A stretch of DNA of 64,000 nt from positions 5,208,001 to 5,272,000 of the forward strand of contig CAXXSX010000002.1 of the NCBI GenBank assembly GCA_963677165.2, given 5' to 3'. Below the pieces are notes generated by a model. That model did no database searches. It worked only from the letters and a program-made list of their open reading frames with translations, and was not told the DNA's origin. This document shows positions 17,129-26,155 of this stretch, piece by piece. Position 1 is the stretch's first letter; the number at the start of each line of letters is the position of its first letter. The DNA is from JAFGXT01 sp963677165. GTDB lineage: Bacteria > Verrucomicrobiota > Lentisphaeria > Victivallales > SZUA-371. A program made the position numbers and the translations under genes.

Positions 17129-17968
17129 ATGATGATTAAACGATTTTTTGCTTTGCTGCTATGTGCAGCATTTGTGCCTCTTTGGGGAACTGAGGTAAAA
17201 ACGGATAAGTTATCGTATGATGAAGTTGTTGCTTTTATTCTCGGACAATCGCTTCATTATCGTTTAAAAGGAACTCTACCATACAATAAGTTGGATGATT
17301 CATACAAACACCGATTGATCCAAGTTATTAAAGAAAAGAAAAGTAATCGGATGACTACTCAAGTCATAAATGGAGTTTTTATGGTTTTAGGATATATTGC
17401 GTCAAAAGATGATATTCCGTTTCTAACCAACTATATACAAGAGTCTATACAAAAGATAAAAAATAGTCCATACAAGAAAAGTAAAAAAATTGATTACAAG
17501 ACATTAAATTCTCTTTTCAGGAGTTTTGCAATGACGGGATATTCAGACTGTATTGCTATTATGATCGCCAGGAAAGTTCCCGGAGCGGAAAACATTTATG
17601 AAAAATATGGAGGCCTTGAAACATGGGATGCCATAGGATGCTCAAACCTAATAAAAGGATACTGTGCAGGAAATTTTGCTCAAAGAGTATTTGACTATAC
17701 AAATTCTATTTTGGCTCAAAAAAGATTAAAAGAAGCAGTGAGCTTAATTGAGGATGTTAAAAATAAAAAACTGAAACCGCGAAAACAAACTCTTTATGAC
17801 AGAACAATGTCAGGGGAAAACTATATGTCTTCTAAACTTATTCCCGAATTCGTTACAGAAATGAAGAGAAAAAATCCTAAATCTTTTCAACGTTTCGGAA
17901 TAAATGTCGAATTTGATGAAAAAAAGTCCGTAGATGAAATCATGTCTAGAGTAAAATTAAGGAATTGA
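17129..17968 (+). CDS. Exported hypothetical protein
   Basis: The start is at the ATG pair at 17129/17132 behind GGGGA; the frame is open nine codons further upstream from a TTG. The product of about 279 residues has a signal peptide (MIKRFFALLLCAAFVPLWG) and a helical body (VVAFILGQSLHYRLKG, DIPFLTNYIQESIQKIKN) with HEAT-like spacing. No catalytic residues can be recognised. It overlaps nothing, ends 4 nt before the next exported helical protein, and is surely cotranscribed with it. I do not recognise the family. Confidence 0.78.
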   Translation: MMIKRFFALLLCAAFVPLWGTEVKTDKLSYDEVVAFILGQSLHYRLKGTLPYNKLDDSYKHRLIQVIKEKKSNRMTTQVINGVFMVLGYIASKDDIPFLTNYIQESIQKIKNSPYKKSKKIDYKTLNSLFRSFAMTGYSDCIAIMIARKVPGAENIYEKYGGLETWDAIGCSNLIKGYCAGNFAQRVFDYTNSILAQKRLKEAVSLIEDVKNKKLKPRKQTLYDRTMSGENYMSSKLIPEFVTEMKRKNPKSFQRFGINVEFDEKKSVDEIMSRVKLRN

Positions 17969-17972
17969 TATA

Positions 17973-19004
17973 ATGCTTAAACGACTTTTTGTAATCTGCT
18001 TGTTTCTATGGGGATGTTCGTTGTGTTGTACCGCAGAGACCGCAAATGATGATAGTTTTGAAAAGTTATGCTTAAAGCATGAAAAGCATTTAATGAATCT
18101 CGAAGTCTCCAGGGGATTGAAAAGCAAACTGGATCCCAGCCGAAATATTGGTCGTAATTACATGTTTCTCAACAAACAGCTGGAACCATATTTTAATAAG
18201 ATAAAAGACCTAAATCAGCATCTTGATGCTGATGACATTCGAAAAATGCTCAGTATCTTCAGGATGCTGGGTAAAGTCAACACTTTTCAAGGCACCATGT
18301 ATTATTCTCCTGTTATTGAGGATAGCCCCATTTCAGAGATCATTGTCAGTGCATTAAGCAGTAATTTTCCCGAAGTTAGAAAACGGGCAGCCAAGATGCT
18401 GATACATTTTCAAAACGAAGAATTAAAGAGACTTTCACCGCAAATATTGCCGGCTTTAGAAAAAAATGATCTTTACCAATGGGAATTTGTTCATTTTAAT
18501 AAAAGTCAACAAGAGAAATATAAATTCATACACCCCAAATATAAGCTCAAAAAATATTCTTTTCCGAAAGCCAATGCAAGATGCCTTTGTGTCTGGGCAA
18601 AGCTGGGAGATAAAGCAGCCTTTGACGAGATGATCAGAAAATTTAAGAACACACTGGATTTTCGTTCAAAGGAATATTTAGTTTTTTATCTTGGTCTAAT
18701 TGGTAATCGCAGAGCCATTACAGCCCTATTGGATGAATTAAATGATAATCATATCCCAACGAAAGGACTAACTTTACGTTATTACATATTACCTGCAATC
18801 TGGCGCAATTACCCCAAAGATGAACTATTTTTAAAACACTGTCAGCTAATATCTCTAGGAGATAAGTATGCAAAAGGGAAGACAGGGATTAAGAGATTTT
18901 ATAAAGAGATTGAAAAATGGTCCAAAGAAAAACTTGACTATGATTTGAATCTTGATTCTGCAGATCCAACTATCTCTAATCCTTTAGAACCGATAGTATT
19001 CTGA
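17973..19004 (+). CDS. Exported HEAT-repeat-like protein
   Basis: This 343-residue protein has an N-terminal signal peptide with a late cysteine (LFVICLFLWGCSLCC), so a lipoprotein is possible. The body contains paired helices with HEAT-like pattern (SSNFPEVRKRAAKMLIHFQN, YLVFYLGLIGNRRAITALLDEL). It follows the preceding exported gene by 4 nt. Both proteins share a helical-repeat style and a similar leader, so they may form a periplasmic pair. No enzymatic motif is seen, and no family name can be supported. Confidence 0.75.
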   Translation: MLKRLFVICLFLWGCSLCCTAETANDDSFEKLCLKHEKHLMNLEVSRGLKSKLDPSRNIGRNYMFLNKQLEPYFNKIKDLNQHLDADDIRKMLSIFRMLGKVNTFQGTMYYSPVIEDSPISEIIVSALSSNFPEVRKRAAKMLIHFQNEELKRLSPQILPALEKNDLYQWEFVHFNKSQQEKYKFIHPKYKLKKYSFPKANARCLCVWAKLGDKAAFDEMIRKFKNTLDFRSKEYLVFYLGLIGNRRAITALLDELNDNHIPTKGLTLRYYILPAIWRNYPKDELFLKHCQLISLGDKYAKGKTGIKRFYKEIEKWSKEKLDYDLNLDSADPTISNPLEPIVF

Positions 19005-19136
19005 TTAAAGAGACCGATAAATATTTTTCAAACCATGAAATAAAAAAACTCACAATCGCATATTTATTTGTTTTTTCATGAAATCGGCGATACATTCCAG
19101 CAGTGATAAAAAGTATCGGGAGCGACAATCCGAATT

Positions 19137-21035
19137 ATGTGCGGAATTGCAGGAATAATAAATTTTGATGGGGAACCGGTTGCTGAAGAGTTATTAAACC
19201 GGATGAATACGGCCCAATTCCACCGGGGCCCGGATCAGGACGGAATGATGATCGCCGGTCATGTAGGTTTGGCGCATCGCAGACTGTCTATCCTTGACTT
19301 GTCGAACGGACGTCAGCCGCTGGGCAATGAGGATGATTCGATTCACATCACCTTCAACGGCGAAATATACAACAGCCCTGCCCTGCGTAAAAAACTGATT
19401 GCGAAAGGTCATCAGTTTAAAACCGATACGGATACGGAAGTAATCATACACCTTTATGAAGAACATGGGAGTAATGTCGTAAATCAGCTTAACGGAATGT
19501 TCGCCTTTGCTATTTACGATTCGAATGTCAACCGTATACTGATCGCCCGGGACCGTATGGGACAAAAACCCCTGCTCTACTACCGCGACTCTCACAGAAT
19601 GGTTTTCGCCAGTGAATTTGCCGCCCTGAGACAACACCCGGATGTCCCCCACGATCTAAATATTCAGCGAATTTATGATTATTTTTCGCTGCTGTATATC
19701 CCTACCCCGTTTACAGCATACAGTAACGTGTTTAAGCTTCCTCCCGGACATCTGATGGAAATCGATACGAAGGAAGGAAACGTAGAACTTTCTCAGTACT
19801 GGAACATAGACTTCTCACACAAAATCAGTCTGGATTTCAATAATACATGCGAGGTGATCCGTGAGATGCTGGAAGATTCCGTACGTAAGCGGTTGTTGTC
19901 CGATGTTCCTTACGGCGCATTCCTCTCCGGCGGCGTTGATTCCACAATCATCGCCGGTATTATGTCAAAGGTTTGCGAACAGCCGGTAAATACATTCACT
20001 ATCGGCTTCGAGGAAACCAAATACGATGAACGGCGCTTTGCCCGACAGGCCGTAAAACACATCAATCGCCTTGGTCATCAGAAGCTGATTCCTCATGAAA
20101 AAGTAGTCAATCCGGATAATTTCGATATGTTACTGAAACTGGTCCGCCACTACGGCGAACCTTACAGCGATGCGTCTATGCTTCCAACCTGCATGCTAAG
20201 CGGCTTTACCCGTGAACATGTTACCGTAGCCCTCAGCGGCGACGGCGCCGATGAACTGTTCGGCGGTTATTATCGCTATTTGCTTATGCGAATGATGCAA
20301 AGAGTAGATATGATTCCTACCGCGTTGCGCCGTCCGTTCTTGAAGACTGTGGCTGCGTTTCTACCGCCGCAAACGGATGAACGCAGCTTTATCGGCAAAC
20401 TACGACGCATGTTGAATATAGCCTCCGCAAGCGGACAAAATCGTTACCTGACCATTATCAACCGCTTCGACGAAAGCCTGAAAAAACAGGTTTGCGGCGA
20501 CGGTATGCACAACGGCGACCTGTCCGACACCCAGAATTTCATGGATATGCTGCTGGATGCCGCCACCTCTCACAATCCGGTGGATAAGATCATGGAAGCC
20601 GATATTAAAAGCTATCTGGTCGGCGATATCCTTTGTAAAGTCGATATCGCGTCGATGGCGCATTCTCTTGAAGTAAGAAGTCCGTTTATGGATCATCGTG
20701 TAGTTGAGTTCGCGGCCCGGCTGCCACTGGACTACAAACAGCATGAACGGGAACGAAAATATGTTCTGACGGAAGCTTTTCGCGAGTATCTGCCGGATGA
20801 ACTTCGCACCCGTGGCAAAATGGGGTTCGGCGTACCGCTGGCGGCATGGTTCCGCACCCGCTGGGATTCTATTCTACGCGAACGTCTGCTTGATGGCGAA
20901 GCGGTCAAGGGAGGCTATCTGAAGCGCGAGCCGGTTGAAAAGCTTATCCGCAACCATCAGAGGCTGAAAGGCGATTACAGCTATCCGCTATTCTCCATGC
21001 TGATGTTTGAACTCTTCCTGGAAGAATGTTTGTAG
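19137..21035 (+). CDS. asnB: Asparagine synthetase (glutamine-hydrolysing)
   Basis: This 632-residue protein begins MCGIAGIINF, with Cys2 as the class II glutamine amidotransferase nucleophile after Met removal. It continues with the glutaminase domain (RGPDQDG, LAHRRLSILDLS, FNGEIYN). The ATP-pyrophosphatase loop SGGVDS at residues 264-269 and the ALSGDGADELFGGYYRY motif define the synthetase domain. The reaction is Asp + Gln + ATP to Asn + Glu + AMP + PPi. Relatives also amidate other carboxylates in cell-envelope pathways. No biosynthetic cluster surrounds it, so the housekeeping role is favoured. Confidence 0.93.
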   Translation: MCGIAGIINFDGEPVAEELLNRMNTAQFHRGPDQDGMMIAGHVGLAHRRLSILDLSNGRQPLGNEDDSIHITFNGEIYNSPALRKKLIAKGHQFKTDTDTEVIIHLYEEHGSNVVNQLNGMFAFAIYDSNVNRILIARDRMGQKPLLYYRDSHRMVFASEFAALRQHPDVPHDLNIQRIYDYFSLLYIPTPFTAYSNVFKLPPGHLMEIDTKEGNVELSQYWNIDFSHKISLDFNNTCEVIREMLEDSVRKRLLSDVPYGAFLSGGVDSTIIAGIMSKVCEQPVNTFTIGFEETKYDERRFARQAVKHINRLGHQKLIPHEKVVNPDNFDMLLKLVRHYGEPYSDASMLPTCMLSGFTREHVTVALSGDGADELFGGYYRYLLMRMMQRVDMIPTALRRPFLKTVAAFLPPQTDERSFIGKLRRMLNIASASGQNRYLTIINRFDESLKKQVCGDGMHNGDLSDTQNFMDMLLDAATSHNPVDKIMEADIKSYLVGDILCKVDIASMAHSLEVRSPFMDHRVVEFAARLPLDYKQHERERKYVLTEAFREYLPDELRTRGKMGFGVPLAAWFRTRWDSILRERLLDGEAVKGGYLKREPVEKLIRNHQRLKGDYSYPLFSMLMFELFLEECL

Positions 21036-21045
21036 AGTATCATTT

Positions 21046-21429
21046 ATGCCTGAAAAAAAATTAAGTAGAAAAGACAAAATACTAGTTGCGCTATATATGA
21101 TTAGGTTGCTTTGCATTGTCATAATGGCACTGGGCGTGGCATTTAAATATGATTTTTTCCATGCAATATTTCCATATGTATTTATTGTTCTTGCAGCATC
21201 TGCGATACTTGACTCAACACTACGAAATTCGCCTAAAGAACAATTAATATTTTTCCCTGTACTCATAATTACAGGCGTACCAATCTTCATTCTCATGGAT
21301 AACAATTCTTTTGATGCCCGATTGTTTTTTTCAATACTGGGAGGAGCTCTATTAGCAAACCTGACAATATGCCTGTGTTCCAAAGTTTCGCAAACCTTGC
21401 GCAACAAAAGAGAAAAAAATATATTATAA
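21046..21429 (+). CDS. Small membrane protein
   Basis: The ATG at 21046 (MPEKKLSRKDKILVALYMI) lies 10 nt past the asparagine synthetase stop; an earlier in-frame start would overlap it. The 127-residue product has about four hydrophobic helices (LLCIVIMALGVAFKY, AIFPYVFIVLAASAIL, LIFFPVLIITGVPIFILM, FFSILGGALLANLTICLC) and a basic tail. It has no recognised family. The location suggests cotranscription with asnB. Confidence 0.7.
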   Translation: MPEKKLSRKDKILVALYMIRLLCIVIMALGVAFKYDFFHAIFPYVFIVLAASAILDSTLRNSPKEQLIFFPVLIITGVPIFILMDNNSFDARLFFSILGGALLANLTICLCSKVSQTLRNKREKNIL

Positions 21430-21447
21430 ACAGACTTTTTTGCTGAC

Positions 21448-24400
21448 TTAAAAGTCAAGCAAATTGTCAATTAAGTCATTTACCTTTTTTTCCAGCTTAT
21501 CTTCGCTTTTTGAGTCATCCTTTTCCTGAGACTCTTTCGTCTTGGAATCCTGACTATCTTCGCTATCGGAGCTTTTTCCCTTCAATATTTCGGTGTTCAG
21601 GATATTTTTTGCTTTATTCACAATATCCTTCAAGCCTTCTTCCGGATTATCAATGATCTTCTGCAAGTCAATATTCAGACTGAGGAACTGCGGTATCATC
21701 TTTTCCATATCGGGTTTGGGATTGCGATAGGTTCCGCCGATCTCAAGCGGAAACTTAATCGAATAGATATCCATGGTGGACACCAGTTTCATATTCGCTT
21801 CGGGACTAATTGGAATATACCCGGTAAATCCTAATTGCTTGATAAAATTACCGGCAAACTGCAATTCTTTGATATCGGCCCTGCCGGATTTAATATCAAT
21901 ATTCACACTCCCTGATTTCAGGTTCAGATTGTTAATATCATTGCATATGTTCTGTGCCGCGCTTATTGATTGATTTACTTCGCTGGTACTAATATTCGGC
22001 ACGTATTTGGCGATCTCGGCAAAAGATTCAATCGGCAGCATAATAATATTAATAATTGGGATATCATCAAGACTGTTCGGAATAGACATGCCCGAAGTTT
22101 TCAGTTTAATATAGCCGTTAAGGTTCTTTTCCAGATTCTTATCCGTGAATCCTTTCCCGGACAAATTCAATTTAAAATCTTTCACAACTCCGGCAATATT
22201 CCGGCTTTTGGTCGATGACGCGGCCTTGAGCAAAGGTGCCAGGTCCAGCGAATCAAAATCGGATTTCACCGCAAATGGATAGCCATCTGAATGCCCAAGA
22301 TCACTGCTGGCAAAAAGCGTACCGGTAGTTTTATTTATTTTCAGGGTACACGGATCAACCGTCACCTTGCTTTGTTTGATTGATATCTTTGAATTATCAA
22401 CAGAGCACACGACATCCGACCCATAACTGATGTTTTTCATATTAATTTTCACTTCCACATCAGCATCCAATTGAACAGCCTTCGGCTCTGTCTGCTTTTT
22501 AGCCTTAACCGCGGCCACCTTCTTTGTTTTCGTTTTTGTCCTTGTTTTTGAAGCCGCCATCTTTTTAGAAGTGGTTTGTGTGTCCGACTTTGATTTGATC
22601 AAAGTCTCAAGAAGTTTCAAGTCCAGTTTTTCCGAGTCCACAGTAAACCGGCTCTTTCCAGAGGAAACAGGAAATGCAAGGTATCCGCTGGCTTTGATAT
22701 TGGTAACGCTCTTGTCTTTTTGATTCAGGGTGCAATCGGCAGTATCCAATACAATCTGATTTTTACCGGAATGAACATCCAGCTTGAGCCGGGCATTGAG
22801 AATTTCATTTACCTGAGGAGCTGAAATTTTATCCGCATTGATATCGGCTTTGACATAAGGTTGCGCAAAATCGCCATCAGTAGAAATCTTCACGCTACCG
22901 TTAACATTGAATTTCGTAGAAAAATCCGGCTTAAATATCCTAACAATGCCTTGATCGACTTTGCTGATCAGCGTACTGACATTAACCTTTTTCGCCTTAA
23001 CATCAATGTTGCCTGAATTGCTTATGGTAGCCACCACCGCCTTTTTGTCGTAAACACTGGTGTCCTGTTTTTTCAGTTCAATACTATTGTAATTGAGAAT
23101 TGCTATATCAAATTTATTTTTGATTGACATCTGACCGGTATTATTCGCGCCAAGTTTCATCATTAGAGCATCGATATCAGCCGAACCATCAACCGTCAAT
23201 TTCTTCTGTGCCAGGTTAAATTCAGTGTTCAGTAAACCGGAAAAATGCCCGGAGGTAATCTTCTTGCCTTCCGGCAAAAATGCCCCGGCAAAGGTTAAAT
23301 CGAATTCTTTTGACTGAACTTGAGTCTTAATCGACTGACTGATCAGCTCCCCTGTCCCGGCCAAGTTCACCGTAAACGGAGCGGATGTAACCGCGCTCAA
23401 AATGCCTTTTGTTCCGCGATTGAATTTTATGCCGAATTTATTTACGGTTAACTGCTTTTCAGCCAGTAACATATTCCCAACAACAGCGGCATCCAGCTTG
23501 AAAGCTCCCAGCTGCTCAAGCGCCTTTCCTGCTACGGTTGTTTTTGCAGCAAGAGGCGGATATATATCCAAACTATCCTGCGTAACCTGACCGGCAATTA
23601 CCTGATAGTCCAGCTTTTGAGATTTCAGGTCGAATTCAACCTTGGTATTCACCGCGCATAAGGTCTTGCCGTTTTGGAAAAATTCCAGTTTACAAGGTTC
23701 AACCTTGACTGACTTCATATCTTTCACCGTAACCACGGCAGATTTAAGAAAACTCAATCCGGAAACATCATTGCCGGAAACCTTCATTGCAATATCTTTT
23801 CCGGTGAATTTGCTGTGGACGTTTATCTGTTTATTTTTCTGATCAAATACCGTATTTACGGCCCCGGAAACACTTCCGTTGTTCAACTTCAGTTTCGGAG
23901 ACTTTATAAACGGCGCGAAGGTTTTCAAATGAATATTCTTCATCAGCAATTTTATTGACGAGGATTTAGCTGCCGCAGATGAAGAAGCAGCCCAGTGATA
24001 AGTAAAGGGTTCGGAAAGAGTAAGTTTAACAGATCCTCCAAGTTCTTCGCTGACGTCCGCATCCAACTTACTGACGGCGAGTGATTTGTCGTTTAAATCC
24101 ACACTAAGTTCATCGTTAAATTTTAAATTAAATCCCGGAACAGCACCCGACTGCCCCTCCAATGGCTTGTGATACGCGGTAATATCCGTAGTCGTATGCA
24201 AACGATTCTCTTTACAGGCAAGAGTTGCCTTGACTGTGGTTCCGACACGACCGATAGCCACTCCTGTCATTCCAATAAGTATTTCCGGAATTGCAGGCGC
24301 GTTTATGCTTAAATCCGCCTGCAATGGATTGATGGAACCTTTTGCGGATACCGTTACCTTATCCGAAATTTCACCTCTTCTTGAATCGTCAAGGGATATC

Positions 24401-25311
24401 TGACGAATATTGAATTTGTTGCCGTCAAAAGACAGGTCAACAGCGGTCTCCAGAATATTACCGGATAAATCTTTGTTCCAGACACTTCCGTCTACGATTG
24501 TCAAAGTTTTTTTCACAAGTAAATTCTCCGGCATCAAACCTTCCGTCAGTTTACCGGAACCACTGAAATTCAACTTTGCCTCGTTTATCTCCATATTCTT
24601 ATTTTTCAATTTCAGATTTGCGCTGTAGCTGATTTCCGGCTTACCGGAAGGAACAAGATTTTTTAACTGGAAATTAAAATTGCTTACAGAAAAATGATAT
24701 GGATTTGCCGGCACATCAGACCGAACACTTATAGAGAGATTACCTACTTTAAGATCATGCACTTCAAGGTATACAGGAAGCTTGATTTCCTTCGGCAATT
24801 CAAATGCTTTTGACGGCGTCTTTGGGCTGGAAGATACTTTAACTTCAGAAGACGTTGCCCCAGTCGACTTTGCTTCAACGGTCTTCTCCTTATTAAACAA
24901 AGGAAGATTCCATTTACCGTCCTTGGTCTGCAAAAGGTTCACTCCTGTATCTTCAAGGTCAATCTTATTGACAATTATTTTTGAAGGAAGCGAGAAAAAA
25001 TCACAGTGGATAAATGCTCTACCGCATTTCAGCACCGGATTTTCGACCTTCCCAACCATAAGAGTTTTCACTTCCACAGTGGATGAAAACAGCGAAACGT
25101 TTATCGATTCGGCCTTAACGGGCAATTTTAAATGATCTTCCGCGATCGGCAATACCACGGACTTCAGGAAAAACGAACTGGTTGCAAACAGATATAAACC
25201 AAAGATCAGCGCAACCAATACAATGACTGAAATTACAATAACTTTAACAATACGTTTTTTGGGAGACGGCCCATTGGGAACCTGTTTCACCGCAACATTA
25301 ATATTATCCAT
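21448..25311 (-). CDS. AsmA-like envelope protein (1287 aa)
   Basis: One N-terminal transmembrane helix (VIVISVIVLVALIFGLYLFA) is followed by the typical AsmA opening (LKLPVKAESINVSLFSSTVEVKTLMV), then a very long periplasmic body of beta strands. This is the architecture of AsmA/TamB-type proteins, now viewed as bridge-like lipid carriers between inner and outer membrane. The C-terminal block (GSVNIDIKSGRADIKELQFA, MKLVSTMDIYSIKFPLEIGG) matches the conserved AsmA end. Unusual features are a Lys/Thr-rich insert near residues 915-945 (KTRTKTKTKK) and an acidic, repetitive tail (DSEDSQDSKTKESQEKDD). It is monocistronic. Confidence 0.87.
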   Translation of the reverse strand: MDNINVAVKQVPNGPSPKKRIVKVIVISVIVLVALIFGLYLFATSSFFLKSVVLPIAEDHLKLPVKAESINVSLFSSTVEVKTLMVGKVENPVLKCGRAFIHCDFFSLPSKIIVNKIDLEDTGVNLLQTKDGKWNLPLFNKEKTVEAKSTGATSSEVKVSSSPKTPSKAFELPKEIKLPVYLEVHDLKVGNLSISVRSDVPANPYHFSVSNFNFQLKNLVPSGKPEISYSANLKLKNKNMEINEAKLNFSGSGKLTEGLMPENLLVKKTLTIVDGSVWNKDLSGNILETAVDLSFDGNKFNIRQISLDDSRRGEISDKVTVSAKGSINPLQADLSINAPAIPEILIGMTGVAIGRVGTTVKATLACKENRLHTTTDITAYHKPLEGQSGAVPGFNLKFNDELSVDLNDKSLAVSKLDADVSEELGGSVKLTLSEPFTYHWAASSSAAAKSSSIKLLMKNIHLKTFAPFIKSPKLKLNNGSVSGAVNTVFDQKNKQINVHSKFTGKDIAMKVSGNDVSGLSFLKSAVVTVKDMKSVKVEPCKLEFFQNGKTLCAVNTKVEFDLKSQKLDYQVIAGQVTQDSLDIYPPLAAKTTVAGKALEQLGAFKLDAAVVGNMLLAEKQLTVNKFGIKFNRGTKGILSAVTSAPFTVNLAGTGELISQSIKTQVQSKEFDLTFAGAFLPEGKKITSGHFSGLLNTEFNLAQKKLTVDGSADIDALMMKLGANNTGQMSIKNKFDIAILNYNSIELKKQDTSVYDKKAVVATISNSGNIDVKAKKVNVSTLISKVDQGIVRIFKPDFSTKFNVNGSVKISTDGDFAQPYVKADINADKISAPQVNEILNARLKLDVHSGKNQIVLDTADCTLNQKDKSVTNIKASGYLAFPVSSGKSRFTVDSEKLDLKLLETLIKSKSDTQTTSKKMAASKTRTKTKTKKVAAVKAKKQTEPKAVQLDADVEVKINMKNISYGSDVVCSVDNSKISIKQSKVTVDPCTLKINKTTGTLFASSDLGHSDGYPFAVKSDFDSLDLAPLLKAASSTKSRNIAGVVKDFKLNLSGKGFTDKNLEKNLNGYIKLKTSGMSIPNSLDDIPIINIIMLPIESFAEIAKYVPNISTSEVNQSISAAQNICNDINNLNLKSGSVNIDIKSGRADIKELQFAGNFIKQLGFTGYIPISPEANMKLVSTMDIYSIKFPLEIGGTYRNPKPDMEKMIPQFLSLNIDLQKIIDNPEEGLKDIVNKAKNILNTEILKGKSSDSEDSQDSKTKESQEKDDSKSEDKLEKKVNDLIDNLLDF

Positions 25312-25434
25312 AAGAAGCTCTCCTTGAAAAGAGTAGTATTTTATCTCTAATAAACTCTAACATTAATTTCAAAAAAGTCTATCTTAATGGTGAATTTTTC
25401 AGTGAAGATGGTTGGTCTAATGTGCTGCAGAAGT

Positions 25435-25915
25435 TTATACAGGAAGAATCAACCGGACACAAGCAGATTCCGCCAAGATTAACATGTCAGCTAATTCAAT
25501 AGCTTTTCCGGGATTCATATTTTCATTACAATAGGCCAGCGGGGTATGAACATGTAAATCATACAGAGGCGCATCATTTGTCCATGCCACTGTGTTCGAG
25601 ATTGGTTTCTATATTTCCCGGATCATCAAATGTCTGATAAAATATTTCAGGAGCCGGATCATGATTCCCCGGAATCACAATATATGGGGCATTGAGTAAT
25701 TCGAGTAATTGTTTGAGTTCCTGCAAAAGCACTTTCGCATTAGAACCTTCCGGGTTGTTTATCAAATCGCCTCCGATGAAAACCAGATCGGATATTTAAA
25801 CGGTAAATTGCTCGTTGAAGAAAATATCAGCGTACTGATTTTTACGCGCCGGAATTTGCCAGTTCTCATTTCGCGAATAATGTAAATCGGTTAAAATGGC
25901 AACTTTTATGGTCAT
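25435..25915 (-). pseudogene. Decayed metallophosphoesterase with PHP-domain remnant
   Basis: From the ATG at 25915 the minus strand reads MTIKVAILTDLHYS, the start of a calcineurin-like phosphoesterase. After 39 codons there is an in-frame TAA, and then the same frame resumes with SDLVFIGGDLINNPEG and IVIPGNHDP, the GGD and GNHD metal-binding motifs. This frame stops at 25574. In the +1 frame the text continues as YDLHVHTPLAYCNENMNPGK, a PHP-domain opening (DLHVHT), ending at 25435. The middle of the phosphoesterase and most of the PHP domain are missing. The stretch is best read as two fused remnants after deletion, or one two-domain gene that has decayed. Confidence 0.75.
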
Positions 25916-26042
25916 TGTTTTTCTTTATCTCTGTTTTTTGACTGAAATATTAAGGGGGCCAGATTACGTTTATTGGAGCTATGGTGGAACTCTTCGGCAG
26001 ACGGCTTATTGCCGCAGTTAAATAAAACAACTTGATAAGGAA

Positions 26043-26095
26043 TAAAAAACTTCCGTCTTACTTGTCTGTCGTTTGTGTCAACAGACAGGTAAGAC
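26043..26095 (-). terminator. Hairpin terminator of the rhamnoside operon
   Basis: Two 15-nt arms (26055-26069 and 26081-26095, 14 of 15 paired, 11-nt loop) lie 60 nt past the rhamnosidase stop. On the minus strand GGAAG and then TTTTTT follow the stem. Confidence 0.65.
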
Positions 26096-26155
26096 ACGTA
26101 TTTCAAATTCCGTCGTGGTCTTTTAAGCGTGAAAATCAACGACGCGTCAGAAGAT

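Noticed and set aside
20988..21470. Minus-strand 160-codon ORF opposite the small membrane protein
   Set aside because: It spans two genes on the other strand; the plus-strand frame has clear membrane helices and better codon pattern.
25912..26139. Minus-strand 75-codon ORF after the rhamnosidase
   Set aside because: It reads through the terminator hairpin, lacks a ribosome site and has no coherent protein pattern.
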